The translations under genes and the position numbers were made by a program. A DNA stretch of 64,000 nucleotides from Tepidicaulis marinus (GTDB taxonomy: Bacteria; Pseudomonadota; Alphaproteobacteria; Parvibaculales; Parvibaculaceae). Below the pieces are notes generated by a model, which did no database searches, was not told the origin of the DNA, and saw only the letters and a list, made by a program, of their open reading frames with translations. Position 1 is the stretch's first letter. Every line of letters begins with the position of its first letter. Below, piece by piece: positions 34,015 through 43,603 of the stretch. The DNA lies in contig NZ_BBIO01000003.1 of NCBI RefSeq assembly GCF_000739695.1, forward strand, positions 186,001 through 250,000, in the 5' to 3' direction.

Positions 34015-34815
34015 ATGGCCAGCATCATCAAGGAAAAGGCGCTTGAAGGGAAAGTCGCCTTCATCGCGGGCGCCTCGAGCGGCATCAATCTCGGCATTGC
34101 ACAGCATTTCGCCGAACATGGAGCGAAGGTCGCCGTCATCTCGCGCAGTCACGAGAAAATCGCCGCCGCTGCCAAGACCATGACCGACAAGGGGCATGAG
34201 GCGATCGGCATGGCGGCGGATGTGCGCGATTTTGACAGCGTCGCTAAAGCCTATGAGGAAACGGTCAAACAGTTCGGCAAGATCGATATCGTCATATCGG
34301 GGGCGGCGGGTAATTTCGTGGCGCCCGCGCTCGGCATGTCTTCCAACGGTTTCAAGACCGTTGTCGATATCGATCTCATCGGCACGTTCAATGTGCTGCG
34401 TGCCTCTTTCGAACATTTGAACCGGCCGGGCGCCTCGCTCATTTCCATCACCGCGCCGCAGGCGGTGAATGCGATGATGTTCCAGTCGCATGTCTGCGCG
34501 GCGAAAGCGGGCATCAACATGCTTACCAAATGCCTTGCCATGGAATGGGGCCCGGCGGGCGTGCGCGTCAATGCGATCTCGCCCGGTCCCATTGCCGATA
34601 CCGAAGGCATGGCGCGTCTTGCGCCGACGCCGGAAATGGAAGAGGCGGTGAAGTCGCGCCTTGCACTGCGCGATTATGGCACAAAGAAAGATATCGCGGA
34701 GACGGCGCTTTTCCTTTCCTCCGATAATGGCGCTTACATCACCGGCACGATCATCGATTGCGATGGCGGCTCGAAGCTCGGCGATGCAAGCGCCGATGCG
34801 CTGGCCGGTAATTAA
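34015..34815 (+). CDS. SDR family protein resembling 2,4-dienoyl-CoA reductase
   Basis: A 266-residue short-chain dehydrogenase/reductase with the nucleotide motif GASSGINLGIA and NAG-equivalent SGAAGNFVAP. The usual catalytic Tyr-x3-Lys is replaced: in QSHVCAAKAGINMLTK the tyrosine position is not Tyr while Lys remains. The same loss is typical of peroxisomal-type 2,4-dienoyl-CoA reductases, whose GNF-P, DIDLIGTFNV and EWGPAGVRVN-ISPGPI-TEG motifs are also present. It would reduce dienoyl-CoA intermediates in unsaturated fatty acid oxidation. GGGGAGA precedes the ATG. An enoyl-CoA hydratase gene follows 34 bases later, supporting the beta-oxidation role. Confidence 0.8.
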   Translation: MASIIKEKALEGKVAFIAGASSGINLGIAQHFAEHGAKVAVISRSHEKIAAAAKTMTDKGHEAIGMAADVRDFDSVAKAYEETVKQFGKIDIVISGAAGNFVAPALGMSSNGFKTVVDIDLIGTFNVLRASFEHLNRPGASLISITAPQAVNAMMFQSHVCAAKAGINMLTKCLAMEWGPAGVRVNAISPGPIADTEGMARLAPTPEMEEAVKSRLALRDYGTKKDIAETALFLSSDNGAYITGTIIDCDGGSKLGDASADALAGN

Positions 34816-34849
34816 GGCGGGCGCGGGCGTAAAGAGCAGGGGAGGAGAG

Positions 34850-35668
34850 ATGGCGTCTTACAAAATTCACCCGAAAGACTTCGAGTGCGTGCGCTATGAG
34901 GTGGACGATCATATCGCAACGCTCACCCTCAACCGGCCGGAGCGGCGCAATGCGCTGAACCGGCGCGCCTATGATGAGGTGGAAGCAGGCTTCCGCTTTG
35001 CAAGCCAGGATGAGGCGGCGCGCTGCCTCATCGTGACGGGCGCCGATCCTGCCTTTTGTTCGGGCGAGGATGTGAAGGAAATGATGACGGGCGAGCAGAA
35101 GGAAAAAAGCGTCGCCCGGCTGACCGCCGTGCGGCCCGAGCCGACGCCTGCCGCCGTTGCCGCGCTTGAATGCGAAAAGCCCGTCATAGCCGCCGTCAAT
35201 GGGGCGGCGGTCGGTTGGGGCATGGAGCTGGCGCTTTTCGCCGACATGCGCATTGCCTCGGAAAAAGCAGCCTTCGGGGAAATTTTCATCAAGCGCGGGC
35301 TGATTTCCGATATAGGCGGGCTTTGGCGCCTGCCGGCGCTGGTCGGCCCGCAAAAAGCGGCGGAACTGCTTTTCACCGGCGATGTCATCGATGCGGGCGA
35401 GGCGGAGCGGATCGGCCTCGTGCTGCGCACCGTGCCTCATGACACGCTTTTGAGCGAGGCGCGGGCGCTTGCCGCGCGCATGGCGGTTAACGCGCCGCTT
35501 GCCTTGCGTTATATGAAGGAGGGGCTGCGGCGCACGGCGTATGGCGAACTGCGTGAGATCGGCGGATGGGTGTCGCAGACGCTCGGCACGCTTTTCCAGA
35601 GCGAGGATCACCGGGAAGGTGTGGCAAGTTTTCTGGAAAAACGCGCGCCGCAATTCAAAGGCCGCTAA
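34850..35668 (+). CDS. Enoyl-CoA hydratase/isomerase family protein
   Basis: A 272-residue crotonase-fold protein. ITLNRPERRNALN-type start (LTLNRPERRNALNRRAYDEV), the CoA and oxyanion region DPAFCSGEDVKEM, and VNGAAVGWGMELALFADMRI with FGEIFIKRGLISDIGG are present. The start at 34850 follows GGAGGAGAG directly. It lies 34 bases after the SDR gene and is probably cotranscribed, giving a small beta-oxidation module. The exact acyl substrate and whether it hydrates or isomerises cannot be read. The HTH gene starts 24 bases after its stop. Confidence 0.87.
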   Translation: MASYKIHPKDFECVRYEVDDHIATLTLNRPERRNALNRRAYDEVEAGFRFASQDEAARCLIVTGADPAFCSGEDVKEMMTGEQKEKSVARLTAVRPEPTPAAVAALECEKPVIAAVNGAAVGWGMELALFADMRIASEKAAFGEIFIKRGLISDIGGLWRLPALVGPQKAAELLFTGDVIDAGEAERIGLVLRTVPHDTLLSEARALAARMAVNAPLALRYMKEGLRRTAYGELREIGGWVSQTLGTLFQSEDHREGVASFLEKRAPQFKGR

Positions 35669-35692
35669 GGCGGCATAAGAAAGGGTGCAAGG

Positions 35693-36052
35693 GTGGCGCT
35701 TTTCTTCGATCAGGACTGGTTCAACACGCGCCTGCGCGCGCTCGGTAAAAACCAGATGGATGTGGCCGCCGTCCTTGGCCTGAGCCCTTCTCAGGTTGCT
35801 GAAATCTGGAAAGACCAGCGCGAGCTGATGCCGCAGGAAGTCGCCCAGCTTGCCAAGTTCTTTTCCGTGCCTGCCGCCGAGATCGCCGACAGGGCGGGGG
35901 TTTCCACACCGCTTCCTCAAGAAGCGCCCGGGGAGGGCGATATGGGCGCGGTGATGGAAAAGCTCGACGAGCTTGGCGGGCGCATGATGCGCATCGAACG
36001 CGCCATTGTCGATTTGAAGGCCCTTATTCTCGATCTGTCCCGCAAGGAGTAA
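35693..36052 (+). CDS. XRE-like helix-turn-helix protein with coiled-coil tail
   Basis: A 119-residue protein with a helix-turn-helix of the XRE/Cro type in its first 60 residues (MDVAAVLGLSPSQVAEIWKD, then MPQEVAQLAKFFSVPAAEIADRAG) and a C-terminal amphipathic helix (VMEKLDELGGRMMRIERAIVDLKALI) that likely dimerises. The start is GTG at 35693, with AAGGG near. It falls between the enoyl-CoA hydratase and gamma-glutamyltransferase genes, all on the plus strand with short gaps (24 and 3 bases). Its target is unknown. Confidence 0.75.
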   Translation: MALFFDQDWFNTRLRALGKNQMDVAAVLGLSPSQVAEIWKDQRELMPQEVAQLAKFFSVPAAEIADRAGVSTPLPQEAPGEGDMGAVMEKLDELGGRMMRIERAIVDLKALILDLSRKE

Positions 36053-36055
36053 GTT

Positions 36056-37645
<1,590 letters not shown>

Positions 37646-37665
37646 GCCATGTTTGCGGGAAGGGC

Positions 37666-37995
37666 CTAAAGGTCTTTCAGGCGGATGCTGACGGGATAGG
37701 GCGAGAGCTCTTCGGCGCTGCGATAGGCGCTGCCGGCATTTGCCTGTTTGCGGGCCGCCTCTTCCTGGCTGACCGGACGGGGGGAGTGCTGATCGACATA
37801 TTGGGCAAGAAAGGGCGCGGAGGGGCGGTTTGCCCGGCGCTGTGCGAGCGGGGCATTTCTTCCGCGGTTGGCCGGACGGCGTGGTGCAAGAATCTCCACC
37901 GGCTTATCCTCAGCACTTCCAGTTGCATGCGCCTCGCGTCTCCGCGCCGGTAGGGCGGGAAAGGCGCTCTGCGTTATGTGCGTTACCCTCGTCAT
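37666..37995 (-). CDS. Small Arg/Ala-rich protein of unknown function
   Basis: A 109-residue basic protein without membrane segments. The middle part (APFLAQYVDQHSPRPVSQEE) followed by an AYRSAEELSP motif recalls a small alphaproteobacterial family with a conserved FLAQ-I and Y-A pattern. Function unknown. A plus-strand frame also covers this place but shows no family resemblance. No good ribosome site is present upstream of the ATG, so the gene is only moderately supported. It lies between the convergent GGT gene and phaR. Confidence 0.45.
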   Translation of the reverse strand: MTRVTHITQSAFPALPARRREAHATGSAEDKPVEILAPRRPANRGRNAPLAQRRANRPSAPFLAQYVDQHSPRPVSQEEAARKQANAGSAYRSAEELSPYPVSIRLKDL

Positions 37996-38130
37996 GGTAA
38001 TCCAGCCGCAAGAGTGCGGCCAGATTTTCCGTTCCGGTTTAATACAAAATCGCAGAATTTTGAGGGCCGGCGGGGCTAAATCTTAACGCTGTGGATCGTT
38101 CTGTGCCGGAATGAAACGCTTTTGGAGGCG

Positions 38131-38787
38131 TCAGTTCTTGTCGGCGAGCTTTTTCAGCATGGACTGCATTTCCGCCATTTGCTTTTTCAGCTCGTCGAGT
38201 TCGGCTTTTTCATCGCCGCGCGGCTCCTGTTCGGCCGGGGCTTCGGGCGGCGGGGCGTCTTCGGTTTTTCGCGGCGTGGGCCGGTACTCGCTCCGGTAAT
38301 CGCCGGTGCTGCGCCCGGCGCCGGCAAAAGGCGCGAACATGCGCATGAACGTGTCTTCGAAAAGCGACATGTTGCGGCGGATCTGTTCTTCCCACTGGTT
38401 CATGCGCTCCGGCCCGCCAAAAGCGTCGGTAAAGCGCTCGCGCATACGGTCCTGCTCGCGCGAGAACGTATCCATGGACATGTCGAGATAGGACGGCACG
38501 AAGCTCTGCAAACTGTCGCCGTAAAGCGTGATCAGATGCCGCAGAAACTTGATGGGCAAAAGGTTCTGACCTTTCGCTTCCAGCTCGAAAATAATCTGTG
38601 TCAGGACGGAGCGGGTAATGTCGTCGCCGGTCTTGGCGTCATGCACGATGAATTCGTCGCCGTCGCGCACCATCTGCGCCAGATCTTCGAGCGTCACATA
38701 GGAACTCGTTGCCGTATTGTAGAGACGGCGGTTCGCGTATTTCTTGATTTTGATAACGTCTTTGTCCGTATCGTCCTGCCGTGCCAC
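38131..38787 (-). CDS. phaR: PHA synthesis regulator PhaR
   Basis: A 218-residue PhaR with the conserved N-terminal DNA-binding domain (VIKIKKYANRRLYNTATSSYVTLEDLAQMV, residues 12-41) and the following PHB-accumulation domain, including FLRHLITLYGDSLQSFVPSYLD. The C-terminal third is polar with a terminal helix (LDELKKQMAEMQSMLKKLADK). PhaR proteins bind PHA granules and DNA and repress phasin and synthesis genes until polymer forms. It lies far from phaC (30 kb). TGC-rich palindromes occur about 95-125 bases upstream of its start, consistent with autoregulation. Confidence 0.92.
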   Translation of the reverse strand: MARQDDTDKDVIKIKKYANRRLYNTATSSYVTLEDLAQMVRDGDEFIVHDAKTGDDITRSVLTQIIFELEAKGQNLLPIKFLRHLITLYGDSLQSFVPSYLDMSMDTFSREQDRMRERFTDAFGGPERMNQWEEQIRRNMSLFEDTFMRMFAPFAGAGRSTGDYRSEYRPTPRKTEDAPPPEAPAEQEPRGDEKAELDELKKQMAEMQSMLKKLADKN

Positions 38788-38882
38788 CTGACCCCCAGTT
38801 CACCCTTGCCGCCCGGCTGCTGAAGCCCGGCGTTGGTGTGCCTTATGTTTCTCTAGGTTTGGCGAATTGTCGCAAGGGCCTG

Positions 38883-38912
38883 TTGCGATGCGCAAGCTTT
38901 TTGTGCATTGCA
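38883..38912. promoter_or_regulatory. Candidate PhaR operators upstream of phaR
   Basis: TTGCG-ATG-CGCAA (38883-38895) is a perfect inverted repeat, and TGC-ATT-GCA (38904-38912) lies eight bases on. Both are TGC-rich palindromes of the sort PhaR binds; the second has the same TGC-N3-GCA pattern as the site before phaC. Confidence 0.45.
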
Positions 38913-38934
38913 AGATGATAAGTCCGTGAGGAAA

Positions 38935-39579
38935 TCAGCTTTTTGCCTTGGGTGCCGTTTCCGCGTTGCCGCGCTCAACGTCCACCGCGCGCCCTTCGCG
39001 GGGCTTTTCCGGCCAGCGCCAGAGGTCTTTCGGGCCGACATCCACATGCACGAAGGGGCGTTTGGTGGGGTAAAAGCCAGCGCCGCCGCGCCCCAGTTTT
39101 TTCGCCACCAAAAAAAGCGCTTCGGGATCGCGGAAATCCTGGGTCAGGTCCATGGCCATGCCGCGCATATGGAAACTGGCTTCATCGACGCCTTCGCTCG
39201 TCGCCGCCAGCATGGCGTTGGTTTCGGGCGAGCGGTAGCCGGACATCGTATAAAGCGGGTTGTTTGAGCGCGTGTTTTGGTCGATCTCCCAGAGAAGATC
39301 GAGCAGGCGCACATCCATTTTGAAACTTTCATGGGTGCGCAGATCGCGCATGAACCAGTTGATGCGGGGCAGCGCGTCCTCGATGTAAGCGCCGTCGGCC
39401 CAATAGGTGATGGTGAGTTTTTCACCGGAATTGAGGCTCTGCATTTTCAAGATGCGCTTGTAAGGCGCTTCGGCGCGCACGAGCGCGGGCGTGACAAGCG
39501 CGCTTGCTGCAGCTGCCGTGCCCCATTGCAGCGCTTTGCGGCGGCTCAACCCGGATTTGCTGCGGATCTGTTTTTTCAT
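38935..39579 (-). CDS. DUF882 (YcbK-like) peptidase M15 family protein, Tat signal
   Basis: A 214-residue exported protein. A twin-arginine leader (SRRKALQWG) and hydrophobic stretch precede a DUF882/M15-type domain. Zinc-ligand motifs of the M15 fold are visible: SFHMRGMAMDL (His and Asp) and FVHVDVGP (His), with GYRSPETNAML. Relatives cleave or bind cell-wall peptides. The ATG at 39579 is preferred to an upstream TTG. It lies upstream of the 3' end of the polysaccharide deacetylase gene, 37 bases apart on the same strand. Confidence 0.85.
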   Translation of the reverse strand: MKKQIRSKSGLSRRKALQWGTAAAASALVTPALVRAEAPYKRILKMQSLNSGEKLTITYWADGAYIEDALPRINWFMRDLRTHESFKMDVRLLDLLWEIDQNTRSNNPLYTMSGYRSPETNAMLAATSEGVDEASFHMRGMAMDLTQDFRDPEALFLVAKKLGRGGAGFYPTKRPFVHVDVGPKDLWRWPEKPREGRAVDVERGNAETAPKAKS

Positions 39580-39616
39580 GGGCCAAACGTTAGTCAATCG
39601 CTTGCCGGGCGGCAAG

Positions 39617-40453
39617 TTAAGGTGCGGTGACGGCTTTTTCCGGCAAACCGGCCAGCGTATCCGGGGGTTTTTTGGCGCGCATATGAGCGGCCTTGAACCC
39701 CCGGCGCGCCAGCTCGTCGAGGATCATCGGCAGGGCGCTCGCCGTGCGTGTCTTGGTGTCATGCAAAATGACGATGCCGCGCCCCATATAGGCGGCGTTG
39801 CGCATCGTGCGTTTATAAACGCTCCAGGCGGAAATGCGCCGCCAATCGTCGCTGCCGAAATCGCAGGAAAAAACGGCGATGTCTTGCGCGGCCAGCCAGG
39901 CTTTCAGCCGCGCGCTGTCGTTGAGGCCCGGAAAACGGAAAAAGGGGGCAAGTTCTGCCTCTTTCGTATCCTCTGCCCCTTGCAGGGCGGCTGCAATGGC
40001 TTCCTGGCCGCGGGTGATCTGCGCGCGCGCATAAGAGGGCGCGAAGCGGCGCAAATTATTCGGGTGGGAATAGGTGTGGGTTGCAATCGTGTGGCCGCGC
40101 CGCCAGGCCTCGCGCACCAGTTCCGGATAGCGCTCGGCGCGCAGGCCGGTAAAGAAGAATGTCGCTTTAAGGCAATGCCGGTCGAGCGTGTCGAGAATTT
40201 GCGGCGTCACTACGGGATCCGGGCCGTCATCGAAGGTGAAGAGAATTTCTTTTTCGGCAAGATCGAGGCTGCGGGCATATTGCAGCGTGCCGTAAACGCC
40301 GCCGCCTTGCGTCTCCACTTCAATGATGCGGGCAGGGCCGAGCGTTTTACCGGAGGGCGCGCCGGAACAGGGTATTTCCGCGCGGGCGGGCAAGCCCGCC
40401 AAAAGCGCCGTGCCAAGGGCTAGAAGCGCGGCGATGGCGCGGGCATGGTTCAT
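39617..40453 (-). CDS. Polysaccharide deacetylase family protein
   Basis: A 278-residue exported NodB-domain enzyme. After a signal peptide (AIAALLALGTALLAGLPARA) the catalytic motif ILFTFDDGPDP carries the metal-binding Asp, ATHTYSHP gives the two His ligands, and FFRFPGL fits motif 3. It would deacetylate a sugar polymer of the envelope. The ATG at 40453 overlaps the stop of the cupin gene (ATGA), so translation is coupled. DUF882 follows downstream on the same strand, suggesting a shared envelope role. Confidence 0.87.
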   Translation of the reverse strand: MNHARAIAALLALGTALLAGLPARAEIPCSGAPSGKTLGPARIIEVETQGGGVYGTLQYARSLDLAEKEILFTFDDGPDPVVTPQILDTLDRHCLKATFFFTGLRAERYPELVREAWRRGHTIATHTYSHPNNLRRFAPSYARAQITRGQEAIAAALQGAEDTKEAELAPFFRFPGLNDSARLKAWLAAQDIAVFSCDFGSDDWRRISAWSVYKRTMRNAAYMGRGIVILHDTKTRTASALPMILDELARRGFKAAHMRAKKPPDTLAGLPEKAVTAP

Positions 40454-40878
40454 TGACCGGGCGTCCAATCTTTGGCGGCAAGTTCGAAGCCGGCAAAATC
40501 GAAACCGGGCGCGACGGTGCAGCCGACCAGCGTCCACTCGCCGCAGCTTTCCGCCGCCTGCCAGGCATGGGCGGGCACCACATGCTGCGGGCGCTCGCCA
40601 TGCACGAGATCGTTGCCGAGCAGAAATTCAGACGCCGGTTTTGCCTCATCCTTGGCAACGCGAAGGCGGAGCGGGGCACCCGCATACCAATGCCAGATTT
40701 CGGTGGCATCGACCTTATGCCAATGGGATTTCTCGCCCTTGCGCAGGAGATAATAGATCGCGGTGGAATGGGCGCGCTTGCCGGACGGCGCCTCATCGCG
40801 GAAGACCTCCTTGAAATGCCCGCCTTCCGGATGCGGCTCAAGGCCGAGCAGCAGAATGATTTCTTCCGATGACAGCAT
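40450..40878 (-). CDS. DUF985 cupin protein
   Basis: A 142-residue cupin of the DUF985/YML079W type. Signatures are LEPHPEGGHFKEVFRD at the start, STAIYYLL, SHWHKVDATEIWHWY with metal-binding histidines, and a C-terminal VAPGFDFAGFELA. Enzymatic role unknown. GGGGGAACTC precedes the ATG. Its stop overlaps the deacetylase start, so the two may be cotranscribed, and gloB lies 38 bases upstream on the same strand. Confidence 0.88.
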   Translation of the reverse strand: MLSSEEIILLLGLEPHPEGGHFKEVFRDEAPSGKRAHSTAIYYLLRKGEKSHWHKVDATEIWHWYAGAPLRLRVAKDEAKPASEFLLGNDLVHGERPQHVVPAHAWQAAESCGEWTLVGCTVAPGFDFAGFELAAKDWTPGQ

Positions 40879-40916
40879 GAGTTCCCCCTTCTCAGCCGCT
40901 TGCTTTTACTGCGCGC

Positions 40917-41687
40917 CTAGAAACTGTCCTTGCGGGCGCGGGTTTCGGCGAACACATCGACAAGCGGCGCGCCGACAAGGTTCAATGTCTTTTGCACCTC
41001 CTCGCTCATCGGCCGCAAAAACGGATTGGTCGCTTTTTCAAGGCCGATCGTGGTGGGCACGGTGGGTTTGCCTTCCGCGCGTTTGGCGTCGATCTCTTTA
41101 ATGCGCGCTTGCAACGCCTCGTTCGCCGGTTCGATGGTTGCGGCGAAGCGGGCATTGGCTTGTGTATATTCATGGGCGCAGTAAACCACCGTCTCATCCG
41201 GCAGGCCCATCAGCTTTTGCAGCGAGCCCCACATCTGCTCCGCCGTGCCCTCGAAGATACGCCCGCAGCCCAGCGCAAAAAGCGTATCGCCGACAAAGGC
41301 AATACCGTCTTGCGGGAAGTAATAGGCGATATGGCCGAGTGTGTGCCCGCCCACTTCCAGCACCTGCGCCTTACGGCTGCCGAACTCGCAGATGTCACCG
41401 TCCCCCAGCGCGATGTCGATGCCGGGAATGCGCGGTGCTTCGCCTTTCGGGCCGATGATGGTGCAGCCGGTCTTTTCTTTCAGTTCCAGATTGCCGCCCG
41501 CATGATCGAAATGGTGATGGGTGTTGAGAATGTGTGTGAGCGTCCAGCCCTTTTCCTCCAGCGCTTTCAGGATGGGGGCGACTTCCGGCGTGTCGATGGC
41601 GCCGGTCGCGCCCGTTTCCGGGTCGTGCAGCAGATAGCCGTAATTATCCGAAAGGCACGGGAACTGGTGAACGATTAGCTTGGACAT
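40917..41687 (-). CDS. gloB: Hydroxyacylglutathione hydrolase (glyoxalase II)
   Basis: A 256-residue metallo-beta-lactamase-fold enzyme that hydrolyses S-lactoylglutathione in methylglyoxal detoxification. The binuclear metal motif THHHFDHAGGN is near residues 55-65; GHTLGHIAYY and FVGDTLFALGCGR follow, and the C-terminal HAGH-C domain has CAHEYTQANARFA and NPFLR. The ATG at 41687 gives the usual length; a GTG four codons earlier is also open. Transcribed away from the methyltransferase gene. Confidence 0.93.
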   Translation of the reverse strand: MSKLIVHQFPCLSDNYGYLLHDPETGATGAIDTPEVAPILKALEEKGWTLTHILNTHHHFDHAGGNLELKEKTGCTIIGPKGEAPRIPGIDIALGDGDICEFGSRKAQVLEVGGHTLGHIAYYFPQDGIAFVGDTLFALGCGRIFEGTAEQMWGSLQKLMGLPDETVVYCAHEYTQANARFAATIEPANEALQARIKEIDAKRAEGKPTVPTTIGLEKATNPFLRPMSEEVQKTLNLVGAPLVDVFAETRARKDSF

Positions 41688-41731
41688 GAGGACCACCACT
41701 GGCTGAATGTTTGCCGGGCCAGCCTAGCGCG

Positions 41732-41756
41732 TCGGGAGCCGGATTTGAACCGGTGC
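41732..41756 (-). repeat. Fragment resembling the 3' end of a tRNA gene
   Basis: On the minus strand GCACCGG-TTCAAAT-CCGG-CTCCCGA reads as a T-arm with the TTCAAAT loop and a following acceptor-like strand. No matching 5' acceptor half, anticodon arm or CCA was found nearby, so this is a remnant or chance match, not a tRNA gene. Confidence 0.35.
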
Positions 41757-41831
41757 GTGCCGCCCGAAATAAGGCAGAAGGAATACAGAAAGAACCTCCG
41801 CCTTTTCGCCGTTTCTGCTAGGCTTTCAGGC

Positions 41832-42584
41832 ATGCATATGGATGTGGCCGACCTCAGGGATTTTTATGCCCGCCCGCTCGGGCGGATGACCCGCCGTCAT
41901 TTGTCCCGGCGCATCCGCGAAATCTGGCCGGATGTGCGGGGCATGGATGTGGCCGGGTTCGGCTATGCCACGCCCTATTTGCGGCTCTTTCTGGATGAGG
42001 CCGAGCGGGTGCTCGCGCTCATGCCGGCGCAGCAGGGCGTGATCTATTGGCCGAAGGAAGGGCCAAACCGCACCACGCTGGTGGAGGAGACCGACTGGCC
42101 GCTGCCCGATGACAGTCTCGACCGGTTGCTGCTTGTTCACACGGTTGAAAGTTCCGAGCCGCTCGGCACCATGCTGCGCCAGGCCTGGCGGGTGCTCAAA
42201 CCCGGCGGGCGGCTGCTTATCGTCGTGCCGAACCGGCGGGGTGTCTGGGCGCGGCGGGAGACGACGCCCTTCGGCCATGGACGCCCGTTCACGCGCGGCC
42301 AGCTCATCCGGCTGTTGCGCGATGCGATGTTCAGCCCGACCGACTGGTCGACGGCGCTTTTCTTTTTACCGTTCGATTGGCGTGCGCTTTTGCGCTGGGC
42401 TTCCGCCTTCGAGCGGGGCGGGCGGTTTTTCGGCCAGCGCCTTGCCGGGGTCATGCTTGTGGAAGCGGCCAAACAGTTTTATGCAGGCACACCGGTGCCG
42501 GTGCGCCGCGCGTCTACGCGGGCCGTGTTGCCCGGCTTGCGGCCCGTTGCCGTGCCGCGCACATCCGCTTCGTCCAATGACTGA
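41832..42584 (+). CDS. SAM-dependent methyltransferase-like protein
   Basis: A 250-residue protein with a class I methyltransferase fold: a YATPYLRLF strand after a weak glycine motif, DSLDRLLLVHTVESSEPLGTMLRQAWRVLKPGG (the DxxL and LKPGG core) and VPNRRGVWAR. The first SAM-binding glycine loop is degenerate (MDVAGFGYATPY), as in the alphaproteobacterial proteins usually adjacent to gloB. The start was placed at the ATG at 41832; the open frame extends upstream through the tRNA-like fragment. Substrate unknown. The glnK gene begins 26 bases after the stop. Confidence 0.75.
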   Translation: MHMDVADLRDFYARPLGRMTRRHLSRRIREIWPDVRGMDVAGFGYATPYLRLFLDEAERVLALMPAQQGVIYWPKEGPNRTTLVEETDWPLPDDSLDRLLLVHTVESSEPLGTMLRQAWRVLKPGGRLLIVVPNRRGVWARRETTPFGHGRPFTRGQLIRLLRDAMFSPTDWSTALFFLPFDWRALLRWASAFERGGRFFGQRLAGVMLVEAAKQFYAGTPVPVRRASTRAVLPGLRPVAVPRTSASSND

Positions 42585-42610
42585 AGTTTGAAAAGACGCA
42601 GGAGATCGAC

Positions 42611-42955
42611 ATGAAACTTGTAGTGGCCATCGTAAAACCTGCCATGACGAATGCTGTGATGGATGCGTTGAGCGCAATCGGCGTGTCCGGCATGACGGTG
42701 ACGGAAGTCAAAGGGCATGGGCGGCAAAAAGGCCAGACCGAGATTTACCGCGGCGCGGAATATCAGGTCACGCTGGTGCCGAAAGTGCGCTTCGATATCG
42801 CGGTTGCCGATGACATTGCCGATAAGGTGGTGGAGACGATCGGCAAGGCTGCGAAGACGGGCAAGATCGGCGACGGCAAGATTTTCGTGCTCGATCTGGA
42901 ACAGGCCGTGCGTATCCGCACCGGCGAGCGTGACGCCGAAGCCGTGGCGACGTAA
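42611..42955 (+). CDS. glnK: PII nitrogen regulatory protein
   Basis: A 114-residue PII signal protein sensing 2-oxoglutarate and ATP/ADP. The T-loop GQTEIYRGAEYQV contains the uridylylation site Tyr51; the B-loop KTGKIGDGKIFV and the C-loop RIRTGE are intact. PII proteins normally lie next to amtB (GlnK) or glnA (GlnB); neither adjoins this gene, which follows a methyltransferase and converges on metW. Which of the two names applies is not certain. GGAG lies upstream of the ATG. Confidence 0.9.
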   Translation: MKLVVAIVKPAMTNAVMDALSAIGVSGMTVTEVKGHGRQKGQTEIYRGAEYQVTLVPKVRFDIAVADDIADKVVETIGKAAKTGKIGDGKIFVLDLEQAVRIRTGERDAEAVAT

Positions 42956-42962
42956 GCGCTAC

Positions 42963-43583
42963 TTATTTCCGGTAAAGCAGGAAGACCGCCTGTTCGGCGC
43001 GCAAATTGGCGCGGGCGCCGGGATTGTGCTCGGTCCAACTCTTTTCCCCTGCCAGCATCAGCGTTTTTTCGATGGCAAGGTGCTCGGTCTCGCACAGATC
43101 GAGAAAATCACGCACGGTGCAAAGATGGATATTGGGCGTGTCGTACCATTCATCCGCCAGCGTCCGGGTGACCGGCATGCGGCCTGAAAGAAGAAGCTGC
43201 AGGCGGATTTTCCAATGGCCGAAATTCGGGAAGGAAACGACGACGCGCCGCCCGATCCGTTTCATTTGGCCCAGCACTTCGCGCGGGTTGCGCGTTGCCT
43301 GAATGGTCTGGCTGAGAATGACGTAATCGAAGCTGTCATCGGGATAATCCCCGAGGTCGCGATCCGCATCCCCTTGCACGACGGAAAGTCCGCGCGCCAC
43401 GCAGGCATTGACGCCGGCCTGGCTCAGTTCCACGCCGCGCCCGTCCACTTGCCGTTTATCGCGCAAAAGCTCCAGTAACTCGCCTTCCCCGCAGCCCACA
43501 TCGAGCACGCGCGATCCTTCCTGCACCAGATCGGCGACGGCGATGAGGTCGATACGGGTTTGGGTATTCGTGTCCAGCGTCAT
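42963..43583 (-). CDS. metW: Methionine biosynthesis protein MetW
   Basis: A 206-residue methyltransferase-fold protein. VLDVGCGEGELLELL is the SAM-site glycine loop, DSFDYVILSQTIQATRNP and VSFPNFGHW are family motifs. MetW is required with MetX for homoserine acylation in alphaproteobacteria and the two are almost always adjacent. It starts 20 bases after the metX stop. Confidence 0.93.
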   Translation of the reverse strand: MTLDTNTQTRIDLIAVADLVQEGSRVLDVGCGEGELLELLRDKRQVDGRGVELSQAGVNACVARGLSVVQGDADRDLGDYPDDSFDYVILSQTIQATRNPREVLGQMKRIGRRVVVSFPNFGHWKIRLQLLLSGRMPVTRTLADEWYDTPNIHLCTVRDFLDLCETEHLAIEKTLMLAGEKSWTEHNPGARANLRAEQAVFLLYRK

Positions 43584-43603
43584 GGCTCTGCCTCCGCTCT
43601 TTC

